DNA from: Letharia columbiana
Lineage: Eukaryota > Ascomycota > Lecanoromycetes > Lecanorales > Parmeliaceae
DNA length: 64,000 nt
Reading direction: 5' to 3'
Assembly: GCF_014066305.1 (NCBI RefSeq)
Contig: NW_023501067.1
Location: 124,001-188,000 of the forward strand
How positions within the stretch are numbered: position 1 is the stretch's first letter; every line of letters starts with the position of its first letter. Below, piece by piece: positions 1 through 11,821 of the stretch. The notes beneath the pieces are model-generated. The model was not told the origin of the DNA. It did no database searches and was given only the letters and a program-made list of their open reading frames with translations. A program made the translations under genes and the position numbers.

Positions 1-1600
1 TCAGGATTGCCCACAGCGTGCCCACGACCAGGATATTGGCGCACAAATAACCCAACGCGAACCCATGTCCCAGAAAGTACCTCGGTCCATCCGTAGCTCG
101 ATAAAGCTGGGTGCCCAGAACAGCGCCCAAGTTTCCAATGGATATCTGCATTGCATTCGCCGTTGCGCGCTTGGTTTGCCCGCTTACATTGTTCGCGGGC
201 CAAGAAAGCACAATGGCGGTGGCAGGATAGATTCCCCCTGCTGCCAGGATGGTACCGAAATAGGCAACGCCAGGTTTTGTTTGAGTGAGTAGAACGATGT
301 ATCCTATAGCGGAAAGACCTGCGGAGCCCATGATGAAGGGTGCTCTGAGCTTGAAGCGCTCCGATAAGAGAGCGACGGTGAGTGTAAGGGCGGTCGCGAC
401 TGCGTACGGTGGGACGGTGAGTAATTGCGCTTGGGCTGCCGTGAAGCCCAACTCTTTGATGATAGTTGGTAAGAAGAGCGAGAGTGTATAGAGAGGGAGA
501 CTCATGGTGTGGAAGCCCAGACCGTAAAGCCAAACTTTTGGGTCACGCACAGCCATCAAGACGTTGCCCCATGTGAAACCCTCGTTCCTTGTAGCGTCAT
601 TGCTGGCCTCCAGACGAGCGTGGACGCATGCCCTTTCTTTTTCGGTAAGGAATTTTGCAGTCGAGGGATAGTTTGCAATGAAGCGGTATGAGATGAGGGA
701 TACGAGCACGGTAAAAATTCCTTCGAGGATGAAGATCCAACGCCAACCATGTAAACCACCGACGCCATTCATGTGAGCGATGCCCTAGAAACATACCATC
801 AGTGGAAACTTGGAAAACCAAATGGTTGATTTACCCATGCTAGGACACCACCGAAAGCGCCCGCCAGAGACGCAGCACTAAAGAAGAGAGAAACCCGGTA
901 GTGCTGTTCTTCCCGCCTATACCACATGGAGAGGTAGAAAACGACCCCAGGGAAGAGGCCACTCTCTGTCATGCCCAGAACAAAGCGTGCGGCGAAGAAT
1001 CCAGCCATGTTTTGAGTGACGCCCAGCAGCGTCGCAACCACGCCCCAAGCGAGTGTGAGTGTAGGAAGCCATACTTTGGGCGATGTCATTTTCAGGACGA
1101 CATTGCATGGTATCTTTCTGCATCAGTTCATCATACGAAGCTGATCGTTCGTGTCCAGACTCACTTCGAAGAGGACGTAGCCGATGAAATATAAGGTCAA
1201 GCCGGTAAGGTACTGGTTCCCGGCTGTGCAAAGTCGTCAACTTGGTACAGGTCCAATGATGTCACGGCACGCGTAGCCTACTCATATGCAAGTCTACCAC
1301 CAAACCCTCGACCCGCGCATTGGCGACTAAGATACCGTGAGCAGTCGAACAGAGGTTGCCAGGGTTGAAGGCCCTACCATTGCTGCGGTCGAGAAATGAC
1401 AGGAGATATAACAGCGTTAAAGCGGGCAATAATTTCAGGTCAAGCTTTCGGAGCAGTGCCTTCTCGTTGATGCCAAAGCGTGCATCTTGACCAACCTCAG
1501 ACCCACTGGAGGGAGATAAGGCAGCCTTGTGTTTTTCAACCTCTGCGTAGAATGCGCCATCATGTACCTCACCAGTGATCTGCTTCTCGGTTTCGGCCAT
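1..1600 (-). CDS. MFS transporter, anion:cation symporter (allantoate permease/Dal5-like) family, 3' end cut by window
   Basis: Plasma-membrane transporter of the major facilitator superfamily, probably importing a small organic anion. Five exons are resolved on the minus strand: 1600-1378, 1326-1282, 1223-1165, 1113-835 and 784 to the window edge; all introns are GT-AG and phases agree. The protein starts MAETEK at 1600. The hydrophobic stretch LYLLSFLDRSN opens TM1, followed by the motif region ARFVLGMTESGLFPG and the fungal ACS-type GWRWIFILEG. The later segment SWPANNVSGQTKRATANAMQ is typical of this subfamily. About 463 residues are visible and family members usually have about 490-510, so only the last helix or tail is missing. 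It is divergently arranged with the dioxygenase gene at 2418. The substrate cannot be told from sequence (allantoate, nicotinate, pantothenate and sulfonate are all known in this family). Confidence 0.9.
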
Positions 1601-2417
1601 GCTTCGCATTCAAACCATATGCAGTCAATGAAAGATACAGCCTCAAGAGAAACGACTGGGCACGCGCTTCATGCAATATGTAGCCTGCAAAAGTACACGC
1701 TGACGACATAACCGCCAACAATGCCGTGCACCATATGCTTTGGATTGGACGGGTGCCGAGAGGGGGACAATGATAGGTCAATCCCGGGGGGGATTGCATT
1801 GCTAGCGAATGTCGTGATCAAGCCCTTTCATCTTTTGCGACTAAAGTCCTCGGGAAAGCAGTACAACTAGGTAGAGTAGATCCCACAGAATTGGCCATGT
1901 GCTGTTGCATTATAGACGTTTAGACTGTTCATCCCAAACTTCAAAGATGCAGCCTTGTTAGCACTGACATGTACCATTACTGTTGCGCATTGAAACTGAC
2001 TCGGTACCTGGTCTTGGCACGGAATTTCTCGTTCGAAAGTGGAGCCAACCAGAGCAGAGCACTGGTCATCGGAACATTATCGGACCGAAGGCTCCAAGTG
2101 TTCCCTCTTCGGGCCTGGTACGACCGCCGGAAAATGGCGACATCCCGCGTGTCCAAAGGCTCATTGCTCGTGCAGGTGAAATCATTGGTACGAGTACTGA
2201 TCTGTTGCACTATTGACCATCTCGTTATCGCGCATCATCTTAGCCAATCATGACGTTCACTTTCTCCCTCGCTGTTGGTGGGGAAGGAGGGGTTTGCGTG
2301 AATACACAAATATGCCATTGCTGCTGTTAACAACTCGATCTATCCTTCTTCCTACCCTGCTCCCCACCCATTACCAGCTCCTACACCATTCCCTCGAGCC
2401 GAAGTACTCATTCAATC
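1601..2417. promoter_or_regulatory. Shared divergent intergenic region between MFS transporter and TauD-like dioxygenase
   Basis: 817 bp separate the two start codons, which point away from each other, so both promoters must lie here or overlap. I found no gene and no recognisable dyad or repeat in it. Pyrimidine-rich DNA just upstream of 2418 is typical of a fungal start region. Confidence 0.5.
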
Positions 2418-3774
2418 ATGGCACCAGGACTGACAGCGACCTTTCCACACCAGACTTCTACCGTTGACAAGCACGTGCCGCGGTCCATCTTCCCTGATGG
2501 CATCAAGACCTCTGGCCAACATCCCCCTCTGTACCATCAGCTCAGTCCCTACCAAGACTTCCCCCATGAGATTACTGGCCCCACAGTCTGGGACGCAGAT
2601 GACTACAAGGATAACCCTGAACGATGGACGCACTGGTTCACAGACGAGGAGATTGCAGAGATGAGTGAAGCTGCCGACAGTTTCACGAATGCCGGCATTC
2701 CATTGACAGGAATATCAAAGGTTGCTATCCTAGACATATATGACGACAACGAAAGCTGACAAAGCCTTAGGACAACTTCCAGCTTCCTCGTCTCTCCAAG
2801 TTTCTCGAGTCCATGCGCAACGAACTCCTCAATGGCAAAGGCTTCATACTATTCAAGGGCTTCCCCGTGGAGAAGTGGGGAAATCACAAGTCAGCTATCG
2901 CATATATGGGGCTGGGGACATACTTGGGATACTTTGTCAGTCAAAATGGGAAGGGCCATGTTCTTGGACATGTGAAAGATCTGGGAGACGATGCAAAGCA
3001 GATTGACAAAGTCAGGATATATCGGACGAACGCACGGTATGTCCACTGCCGGTCGAAGGGTCTCTTGTCGTATAAACGACTGACACCATGGCAGCCAGTT
3101 CTTTCATGCAGACGACTCGGATCTGGTGGGCCTACTCTGCATTGCGCGAGCTCTCGAAGGCGGAGAGTCTGACATCACTTCCGTGCACCATGTCTATAAT
3201 GTCTTGCGAAGAGAAAGACCCGATGTGCTCAAGACCTTGACAGAACCAATATGGTATTTCGACCGCAAGGGCGAAGTCAGCGAAGGCGAGGATCCTTACA
3301 TCCGAGCAAGCGTCTTCTACCTGGAATCTGGAGGAAAAGGGCGGGTATATTGCAAGTAAGGCATACTCCTTTCATGTCTTACCAGCAAATCTTCCTAACG
3401 CCTGTTACAGATACGATCCCTACTTTATCCGTTCCTTAGAGCGCTTTTCCACCGCCGGCGTCATACCTCCTCTGTCTCCTGCCCAGCTCGAAGCCGCCGA
3501 CGTCCTCGAAGCCACCTGCAATCGGCTCGCGCTACACATGATCCTCGAAGTTGGGGACATACAATTCTTGTCGAATGAGCATGTACTGCATGCGAGGACC
3601 GCATATAAAGATCATGCGCCACCCGCGCCGAGACGGCATCTGATGAGGTTATGGCTGGCGACGCCAGAAAGCGAAGGGGGATGGACATTGCCCTTCCACG
3701 ACAGCAAAGAGAAAAAACGCGGTGGCATACAAGTGGATGACGTAGCGCCTGTGGCACATCTAGATGCAGAGTAG
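2418..3774 (+). CDS. TauD/TfdA-family Fe(II)/2-oxoglutarate dioxygenase (clavaminate synthase-like)
   Basis: Cytosolic-type non-haem iron oxygenase, expected to couple 2-oxoglutarate decarboxylation to hydroxylation of a small substrate. Exons 2418-2720, 2771-3036, 3095-3355 and 3411-3774 join in phase to 397 residues. The first iron-binding half-motif His-x-Asp is in FFHADDSD, encoded just after the third exon begins. The distal His lies in NEHVLHARTAYKDH, and the 2-oxoglutarate-binding Arg follows in RRHLMRLWLA. The N-terminal half carries the family's substrate-cap segment (ITGPTVWDADDYKDNP). No signal peptide is seen. The neighbouring divergent MFS transporter suggests joint use of an imported substrate (inference). 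The substrate itself is unknown: fungal members include taurine/sulfonate dioxygenases, but also many uncharacterised enzymes and some from secondary metabolism. Confidence 0.88.
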
Positions 3775-5254
3775 GGCAAACAACATGTTCGTTGTATTTC
3801 CGTATAGATCAACAAACTTCAATGCACATCTTTTGCTATCGATAGTAGAATCTTCAAGTAAATTACGATGAGTTCAAGTTCGACACGAGCGTACAAATAT
3901 CAAGTATCAATCACATCGAACCTCGTAACCTCATTTTCTTCGAGCAACATTCAAAGGATAGGACGGAGACAGTCTCGACTTCAGGATTTGACACTGATGC
4001 ATAGATCGACGCTATCACGCCGTGTAGATTCGCTGAAGCACATTGCCTTCATGGGAACCACAGCTCGTTTGGAGGCTGCGTATGCTTCCGGAGCTGAAGG
4101 GGGCGGGGAGGCATTGGACCTCCTCCGCTAAACTGGGTAATTCTTTTTTCCATCTCCGAAGAGGTGTTAGCATATGCTGACTGTATCCATTTCACCCGAA
4201 ACGAGGCACATGTACTCAGGATCTACTCGCCCTCGGCGAACTTTTTTTCAACACTGCCGAACTGTAAGCCCTCCTACCTAGCTTAGGTAGGAGCAGCTTG
4301 CGCCGTAAGGGCTGACCGCTAGAGTAGCGCAAGGGGCTGGAAGGGCCGATCGGGCCGCCCGAGCTGCTAAAAGGTCGCCGACGACAGTAGATAGCCCCAA
4401 GCAGGTCCGTCTTCAACGACAGCCATTCGATTCATTGGAAAGGGTTCTACAGGATCGTGTGAACAGGTTGTCTAGGAGTAACAATGATGTGCACGCCTAC
4501 CTGTCTCCTAAAGCATTCGCACACGCCTTATGCCTACATGGAGAGTGCCACCCCACTATCAGGATCACGAGAAGGACTCCTCAAATGAGACTTGAAAAAA
4601 TACGAGTTTGCCAAGTCTCGTGTTTGACGAATAATAAAACAGATTGCTGTTAACACTGCCCCAACGCTGTGCCCGATGCCCGCATAAGCCACCATGCAGT
4701 CATCGTTGTAACCGAAACCGACTTTGGCACGTCATTTCCAGTCCTTTCATCTTCTTCCCGCAGATCACTGGCCCCGATGCGTAGACCACGGAACGTAGGG
4801 AAAGCTGACTATTTCCCTCGCGAGGCTGAAGACTTTGATATGTGGACGACCACTTAGGATCGAGGTCGATGCGTGAATACAGGCCTTCCCACCATCCTGT
4901 CTGTGATGGTGGTGCTACATGATAAGGAATATCAGTGCAATGCGTGTACATGGCAATGTACGATATCAATTTAGCATGACTTTCTTCATGAATATTAACA
5001 GCCTTACTTCGCCGTATGCGGGCAAACGGGTCAATCTTTGCTGACCGGGTTCCTCAAGCCGAAAGGATCTAAAGGTGGGTCTCCATGGCGAAAATTGGTG
5101 TGTCTGCCTGCACACTCTTGTTTGTGCCCTGCAGCTTATATTGGACAGACAACGTCTCAGCCTGACGGTTTCTTCGTGGTTGTGCCTTCCCAGAAAGTGT
5201 CGTGGCCGCACACAGGAGGACTCTATTCTTTTCTACTCCTTGCCATAAGACACA
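3775..5254. other. Intergenic region without a supportable gene
   Basis: Only short unsupported reading frames occur. It contains the 3' flank of the dioxygenase, the short palindrome at 4271-4293, and the promoter side of the rhodopsin-like gene. Nothing else is recognised. Confidence 0.5.
4271..4293. repeat. Near-perfect 10-bp-arm palindrome with CTACCTA/TAGGTAG arms
   Basis: CTCCTACCTA and TAGGTAGGAG are exact reverse complements around a 3-base centre (GCT). The flanks are GC-richer than the surroundings. It could be a hairpin, a footprint of a small transposable element, or a binding site; nothing decides between them. Confidence 0.5.
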
Positions 5255-6805
5255 ATGTCAGGGCCGGCAGCTCAACTGTCGCCTCAGCAGCTTGAAGCAC
5301 TTCTGAATGGACCAGCTGGACCGCCACCTCCCGGGGTTAGGCCTGACTTTGATAATCCTGCCAATTTAAACGGTCTATTCATCTTGACCTTGACATTGTG
5401 TTTGGTATTTGCAGGCTTTGCTGTATTGATGCGGATCTATACCAAGCTCTTCCTCATTCGGTCTTGGGACTACGAAGATTGTAAGCTTGTCGAAGTCTTG
5501 TTTCCTCCCCAAGTATACCTAGGCTGACAGCTTTCAGATGCGATCATACTAGGATGGGTAAGCTTATACCAAAGCATTGGGTTGCCACAAGCACTGAAGA
5601 TTGTAGATATTCCAGATTGGACAAGCTGTACCGTCAAGAATGGCTAACAAAGATGGACGTGGAGTTCACATGTGGGACATACAATTGAAAACGTTTTCAA
5701 GACTACTTTATGTACTAGTCTAGCTTCAAGACTACAAGCACGGAAGGCTGACTACAAGTCCAGGATGTCCATGTTCATTCAATCATGTACAGTTTCACCG
5801 TGTTCTTTATCAAGCTCTCGATCCTCCTCCAATACCTGCGCATCTTTGTCCCTACTCGAAAAAGCAACATGGCCATGTTCCTTACGACCCATGTTGTTAT
5901 CTGGAGCCTTTTTCTCTTCTATCTACTGGATGTTGCATTTACCATTGGTCTGTGTAATCCCCGCAGAAAGATATGGCAGCCGTGGTTATCCAACGGCCAT
6001 TGCTATAGCTCTGGCGTGTGGAGTCTGGCCAGCGGCACGTTTAATGCTGTCTCCGACATCACTATTTTGATCCTGCCCATGCCTTGTCTATGGAGACTCC
6101 AGATTCCGCTGAAGAGTAAATTGACCACGATTGGGATATTTGCAACGGGTTCCTTGTGAGTAGCTACATCCAAACCCCTTTGCCGTCCCTTTACTTTGCC
6201 GCTTCTAGGCCCGTTTTTGTTCCACCATCGACATGCTCCTGATCAACCACCCTCGCGCGTGCGTTCAGAGACAAAAGTGCTGATATGTGAATACGTTCAG
6301 TGCTTGTGTGACGTCCGTCTTACGGACATACTACACCTGGAAAGTTGTGAAAGAGCCGGACGTCAGCTATAACATGATCCTGATGGGCCTTTGGACTCTG
6401 GCCGAGGTCGCAACCGGAATCATTATCAGCTGCCTTCCCGTCCTGCCCAGATTCTTCCGACACGCCGGTCCCATATTGTATCGAGCGTTCTCGCTCGGAT
6501 CCAAGTCTTCATCATCTTCCGGCTCTGCGAATACGGGGAGAAATGCGAGACCCTGTTTGACGTCTCCTACAGTGTCTATGGCTAGAACACCGAGAACCCT
6601 GAACAATTCCCGTATTTCCAAGGCACACGTCAAAGGCGAGTACACAGAGATGGAAGAGTACGATGCAACGATTTCACAAGCGACCGCTACGCACCAGTTG
6701 CGCCCCGGACCGATCAATTCCAATCGTGAAGTGGAGAGTGGGGGGTATGGCTTCCCCCTTCGGGATACGTTTTATGAGGAGACGCGGCTCGATACGTCCT
6801 TCTAG
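5255..6805 (+). CDS. Fungal rhodopsin-like (PTH11-related) seven-helix integral membrane protein
   Basis: Predicted polytopic membrane protein of the fungal 'rhodopsin domain' family. Exons 5255-5480, 5538-5557, 5607-5711, 5764-6155 and 6301-6805 join in phase to 415 residues; exon 2 is only 20 nt. Visible features are the first helix (LFILTLTLCLVFAGFAVLM), then the family's R-Y-x-K-x-F-L-I and WDYED region. Next come the conserved YSFTVFFIKLSILLQYLRIF helix, and the late motif WTLAEVATGIIISCLPVLP that identifies this family. The C-terminal ~110 residues are Ser/Thr-rich and hydrophilic, as usual for a cytoplasmic tail. The family has many paralogues in Pezizomycotina and mostly unknown ligands. 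A few relatives carry an N-terminal CFEM domain; this one does not. Confidence 0.88.
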
Positions 6806-8357
6806 ATTTGAAGCATTTGACTTGAACGCCCCAGGCGCGGTATCATACGAGGGAAGGAGCTCGACTTATCAGATAGTACGTAAATATCACGCGATGATTG
6901 ATATCATTTTCCCCTCCAAGTTCAAAGGCTAGGCAGCCGTAAACGCTCTCATCCGGTAGTCCAGTGATTCTATGATCGACCTTCAAACGTTTCATCATCG
7001 ATGTCAGCTAGTCACGTAGTGAACCTGTCTACTTGGTCCCTAGGGAAACTATCTCTACATTTCCATCCATTCGGGAAGCCAGGCCCAAGTACACAATGCT
7101 CGAGAGGAACCAACATTCTTAAGATCCAAGCAGTGGGATTTGTACGCGCTACCGAAAAGGCAAGCCGCAAGCGGTCTCCTAGGGGATTCTCCGTATGGCA
7201 CAGGGGATTTGGTGGATTTCGGCCTTGCAGTATGCGATTCCCCCGTTTATAGGATAGAGGTCAAGCTAACGGTCATCTCAACCTTTGAGCATGACAGTGA
7301 ACACAAGGCTTGCCAGTGCGTCGGTGGATCCATAGCCTTCGATACTCAAGTCCAAAATGTGAGAATTTTTCTCACCCATCTCTAACTTTTGGAATGCCAT
7401 ATGCAGCATAGTATTCGAAAATTCAAGATGAAACTATACAAACCCCTTTGGGGAGAGGAAAAGGGGAGGCTCCTCTTCCCCGCGTGACCGCAAACCAAGG
7501 TCTAGGAGGATGTATCACACTGTATTGCGTTCGCCCTTCCGAATCCATACCGTCCCTGTTACCAGGACTTCATTTCTTCGGCATGGTTGAACGTCTACCC
7601 TGCTGTTCCGGGTCGGTTCCGGAGGATGGGTGAGCCTACCATCGCTCCGGACCCACCAAAGGGGCGAGAGGTTGCACATGCTACGTAGAAGTGACTGGGC
7701 GGTGGAACCTGTGAAGGCGCTGTTCGCCGAAGACGTGGATCATCCTTTGCAGTCTTCTTCTCTTCCACAACAATCGTAGCGGACTGCAACTGCTTCGCGG
7801 CGGCAGAATTTGGCGAGCTGGCTTTGGTTTGGGGGGTTTCATGGCGATAGTGACATCGCTGGACTTTTATTGCATCCTTGGCCAGTCATGGATTCCCTAA
7901 CAACTTTATCAGCTTGTGTTCTGTTATTGTTACCGGATTGTGGCGGCACACCTGCGTTTGATCTTCGTCACTTCACGCGTACAAACATCTCTATTCTTGG
8001 TGAATCTCGTAAGCTACAAGTCTAAATCGATAATAACATCTTCACAGTGCCTGTTTTCTTCATGCCCCAGGAGCTCTCATTCTACTTTGGGCCTACTTGC
8101 ACGGTTCTTGGGCAAACTTGAGAGCCTTGGTGGCGTTGCTGAAAACTGAGAAGCCCTGGAAAAGAAGTAGAGTTGCTAAATCTAGGGTATCGAAAGACGC
8201 TTTCACGGTATAAGTGGTGACTGGGTTGTAACTCCATATTGTATATATGATGATGTGCGCCTGCGGTTCCCCTTTTTCCTTCCATCCTTTCCCTTCCTCC
8301 TCGATGTCAAGTCTCTAATCCATGCCTCGCCCTCACCCTCTAGATACATTCCCCCAG
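6806..8357. other. Intergenic region; possible coding relic on minus strand near 7.7-7.86 kb
   Basis: No complete gene was found. On the minus strand a stretch from about 7860 to 7705 reads as a coding-like Ala/Ser/Lys-rich segment (contains SATIVVEEKKTAKDDPRLRR) with a possible splice donor at its end. I could not connect it to a start, a stop or a known domain. Confidence 0.3.
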
Positions 8358-10720
8358 TCACTCACTCCCTAGTCTTGAATCTGTTACTACCAGATTTGAA
8401 TCGACACTAGCACTCCACTTCATCGCGGTAAAACCGCCCTGCGCAGGCACCTTTGCCGGCATCCAAACCACATCCCCTTCTTGATCCAGCATATTCTTAT
8501 AAAACACGCGACTGTTCCACGGACTCATCAAAAGCAACTTGAACGCACACCCGTGTTCCTTTGTTCGCTCCACAACATCCACCAGGGCTTGTACCACTGT
8601 CGTAGCCTCTTCGCACACTGTGGGGTTGTCTTCGTAGAAGCTGATAGCGTCAACAACGCAGAAGACCACGACATAACGCGGGAGTTGCGCGATGAGCAGG
8701 TCAAAGACATCGCATAGATCGTTCACGTCGTCGTAGTTCAAATTTTGCATTCGTTGAACGGTGCGGAGATCAAAGTCGCGATAAGCGAGAAGGAGTTGTG
8801 CGAGCAGACTCCTCATCATGCCGTCTGGTCCACAGTCTGGGTCATCTTTCTGTAGGTGTTCGCCGCAGAAGAAGGCAAGGGGGAGGGTCATTCGAGATTC
8901 TGGCTGCGCGTTAGTGGAAGAAGGCATGATGGAATCAACGAGCTTTGCGCAGATGAAGGACGTGGGTTGCTGCCTTGCGGACCCTTTGTGGTTGGCGTTG
9001 ATGAGCAAAGTTGAAGAATCAGTGGTTGTGATCCACTTGTGTAGCTTATGGGAGCGCATGATTGCCACCACGCGGTCCTGGTCTTGCCTCGGGGATGTCC
9101 AGATTGTTTGAAGTTTGCCCTGTACATCCTGTTCAAGCACGGAATCTTCGTATTCGAGCCCAGTCAAGAGCTGCTGCCGATAACGTCGACCCTCTGTAGG
9201 ACGGGTCAGCTTGGATACCAATAATCGCACAGTGGAGCATACCTCGGAGCAATTGGGATTCCGGTGCTACTTTGCGTACAGGAAGCATTGGCCCTCTCAC
9301 TGAGTGAAATCAGCTGGGTTAAAGGGAGATCTACAACCGGAACTGACCGTCTTGTGTCCTGAAGTCCATCATATTGCTGCTGGAAAGAAAGTTCACGAGC
9401 GTCTCTTTCACAATAGTCTCTTTCATCTCCTTCATCATAGTTGCTGACACCTCGTTGAACCTGCTCGCCATCACCCCCATCATTTGCTGCGTATTCCCAG
9501 CTTCGGTCACGACAATATTGCCCAGCAGATTATTCTGCCGAAATGAGTCAATCTTGAAACGATCCAATTGTCCCGCAATGTCCAGGTAATTTTTCCGCGA
9601 ATCTTTGTAATGAGACCCGACTGTCTGATTCGTGTGTACTATGGTCTCGTATGCGCAAAGTCTCGCACAATCATCGAAATTCTGAGCGTGGATTCTGATG
9701 GCTTTAATCAAATCGCTCGATTGCTGTTCGTAGGAGCTCTGCTTGAGAATACTTTTGGAGAACTTCTCTGAGCATAGAGTTAGTCACGTCCCTATCTAAT
9801 CTATACGCATAGCAGGTCTTACTTATAGCTTTCTCCTTGTACCAGTCAACAATGTGGCGTAGCGCACTTATCGTGGCGGAATAGAGAGCGGCGCTGCATT
9901 GATGAAGTTTTTTGGACTTTTTGAAGGCGCCCAGTGCTCTATGTGTGCTCGCGAGTAAAATTGGAATCTCCGCTAAGGCTTCGCAGATACCGTTACGAAG
10001 GTCCTGCAAGCGCGCCGCAGCCTATTGACAGTCAGCAGATGTGGATTGAGGATTGTGCTGACACAAACACTGAATATAAGCTTTAGACCCCCACATAGTA
10101 TAGAAAGGTACTGTGATTGAGTTGGTAGAAGGCCTGTCCAGGCGTCAAACACTTGATTGTTGGCGCCAAAGCTACGAAGGCCTTTGCGAATCTTTCCCCA
10201 AAAGCCAGAGACATCGTTGTAGCGCTCGGATGCAGCGTTTACTTCCGCAAGAACATCCTCCCATGTATGCGTCGCATCGCTTATGATGTTCGTCATGTAC
10301 TTTGAGTCCTTGGTTGTTTTCTCGTACGCTTCAATGGCCGCTTTGAAGAGTCGTTTTTCACTCGCAGCGTCTTTGTACAATTCTTCCCTTTACCGAGTCA
10401 GCCATGAAATGACATCTACCTCGAGATACAACGTACAGTGGAAGACCATCTTCATCATTGACGTCGTCCTTGTTTCCACTGACTTGGTCGATTCTGATTC
10501 CCTGATCCTGCTCGGCCAGCGAAGGCAACGTCGTCTCTTCGGTTGAACGTAGCTGTGGGGATATAGTAACTACTTCACCATGATCTCTCAGTGCTTTATA
10601 AGCAGGGTGGATATCTCGAGGCAACTGCTTCTGTATATAAGCACCAACAATGCCGTACAGCCGAGGTGGTGTAACGCCAGCAGGGTTCGTGGAAGTATCG
10701 TCTTCCATTGCAGATGCCAT
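8358..10720 (-). CDS. DUF7708-type N-terminal domain fused to a NACHT-like domain with degenerate P-loop
   Basis: Cytosolic fungal STAND-related protein of unknown function. Six exons are resolved: 10720-10437, 10387-10069, 10021-9823, 9767-9348, 9299-9243 and 9193-8358. They join in phase to 704 residues and start MASAMEDD; an upstream in-frame extension has no ATG. Residues ~100-260 resemble the DUF7708 domain (FWGKIRKGLRSFG, then LLPTQSQYLSILCGGLKLIF, then ICEALAEIPILLASTHRAL), which commonly precedes NACHT domains. The C-terminal third has the usual spacing of a NACHT start, but the nucleotide-binding loop reads LLINANHKGSARQQPTSF, with no GxxxxGKS. A hydrophobic strand ending in Asp (YVVVFCVVDAISFYED) sits in the Walker B place. 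No ankyrin, WD or TPR repeats follow. It may be a nucleotide-independent regulator or a receptor that has lost ATPase function. Confidence 0.72.
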
Positions 10721-11821
10721 ACGCAGGAGGTGAAATTTGTTGTTTCCAGCGGGCGTTTTCGAAAGACTGAGGGCGTCCAAGAGTCAGAGTTTTGTCTTGC
10801 TCGTGGCCCTCATAAAACCCCACTTCTTGTATAGGTGCAGCAGCTTAAGTTGGGGGATTACAAAACGCCCTGCTTTCTTAGCCTACGCATTAGCCATTTC
10901 AAAGGCCTCTGTTCATTGGCTCAAAGTCAACCAGACTATTCTTTTAGTCTGCGTGCAGTGACCATGCCGCGCAGGGTCCAAAGTGTAAACCAATTTCCGC
11001 AGGAGGTGCGACGAGCTGAACATGGCCCAACACAAGGAAAGATACTTAGACTTGAGAGTTAAGCAAATGAACATCAAAAGTTGATCTAAGCCCTGAAGAG
11101 ATCTCAATCTCATGAAATCAAAACGATTCGAGTGTACGTTTATCCAATACTTACCAAAGCTATCATGCATCTACTTGTGTTACCGTCCCTTTTTATTGAA
11201 GCGGGGTGCAACAGGTACCCAAGGAGGGCAAAATTTTCTCAATGCCAAGAACTCCAAAGGTACCTGCATACGATAATAGCATATCTTGTGGGGAATTTGG
11301 TATCCAATACATCCTTCTCTTCTGCTGACTAAACATACGACATTCTCGTTTTTATGCATCCTTCCGCGTACGACATACTGCACCACTATTATGGAATTCG
11401 TCATGCATCGCAGTGTTACATTCACACTCTGTATTCGACCCTGGCGTGGCTCCCATGAGACGTCGTCAGCACTCTTCCCGCAAAGCTTCCCTGCGCTACC
11501 TGCATACTCGCCCATCGGGATCAAGTTTGTTAAAGCGTTCGAAGATGTTGCGGTAGTGAGGTTTTTACGTCTGCTAATCACGCCCCACCTGCTTGTTCCG
11601 CTGTTTCATGTTTCCCGCCGGCTTACGTGCTGGGATGGCAATGCCGTGGCACTTCGTCAGCCTCGTCAGCCTTATCTTTTGTTCATTAAGGGTGACCATC
11701 CTTTCACAGTCCTTGGAAGCATCCTGCCTTTCGATTGCGTGGCGTTACGAGGCTGAGAAAAGGTTGCAATGGTTGTCGCTCCCAAGAACCTGAACAGCCT
11801 GAGACTTTGAGGCCTTCTACC
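10721..11821. other. Divergent intergenic region (1.1 kb) between DUF7708 gene and AAA+ gene
   Basis: No supportable gene. The two flanking genes read away from each other, so both promoters should lie here. No repeat or dyad was recognised. Confidence 0.4.

Noticed and set aside
1529..2253. Several 60-95-residue frames between the transporter and the dioxygenase
   Set aside because: No coding signature; best explained as the divergent promoter region.
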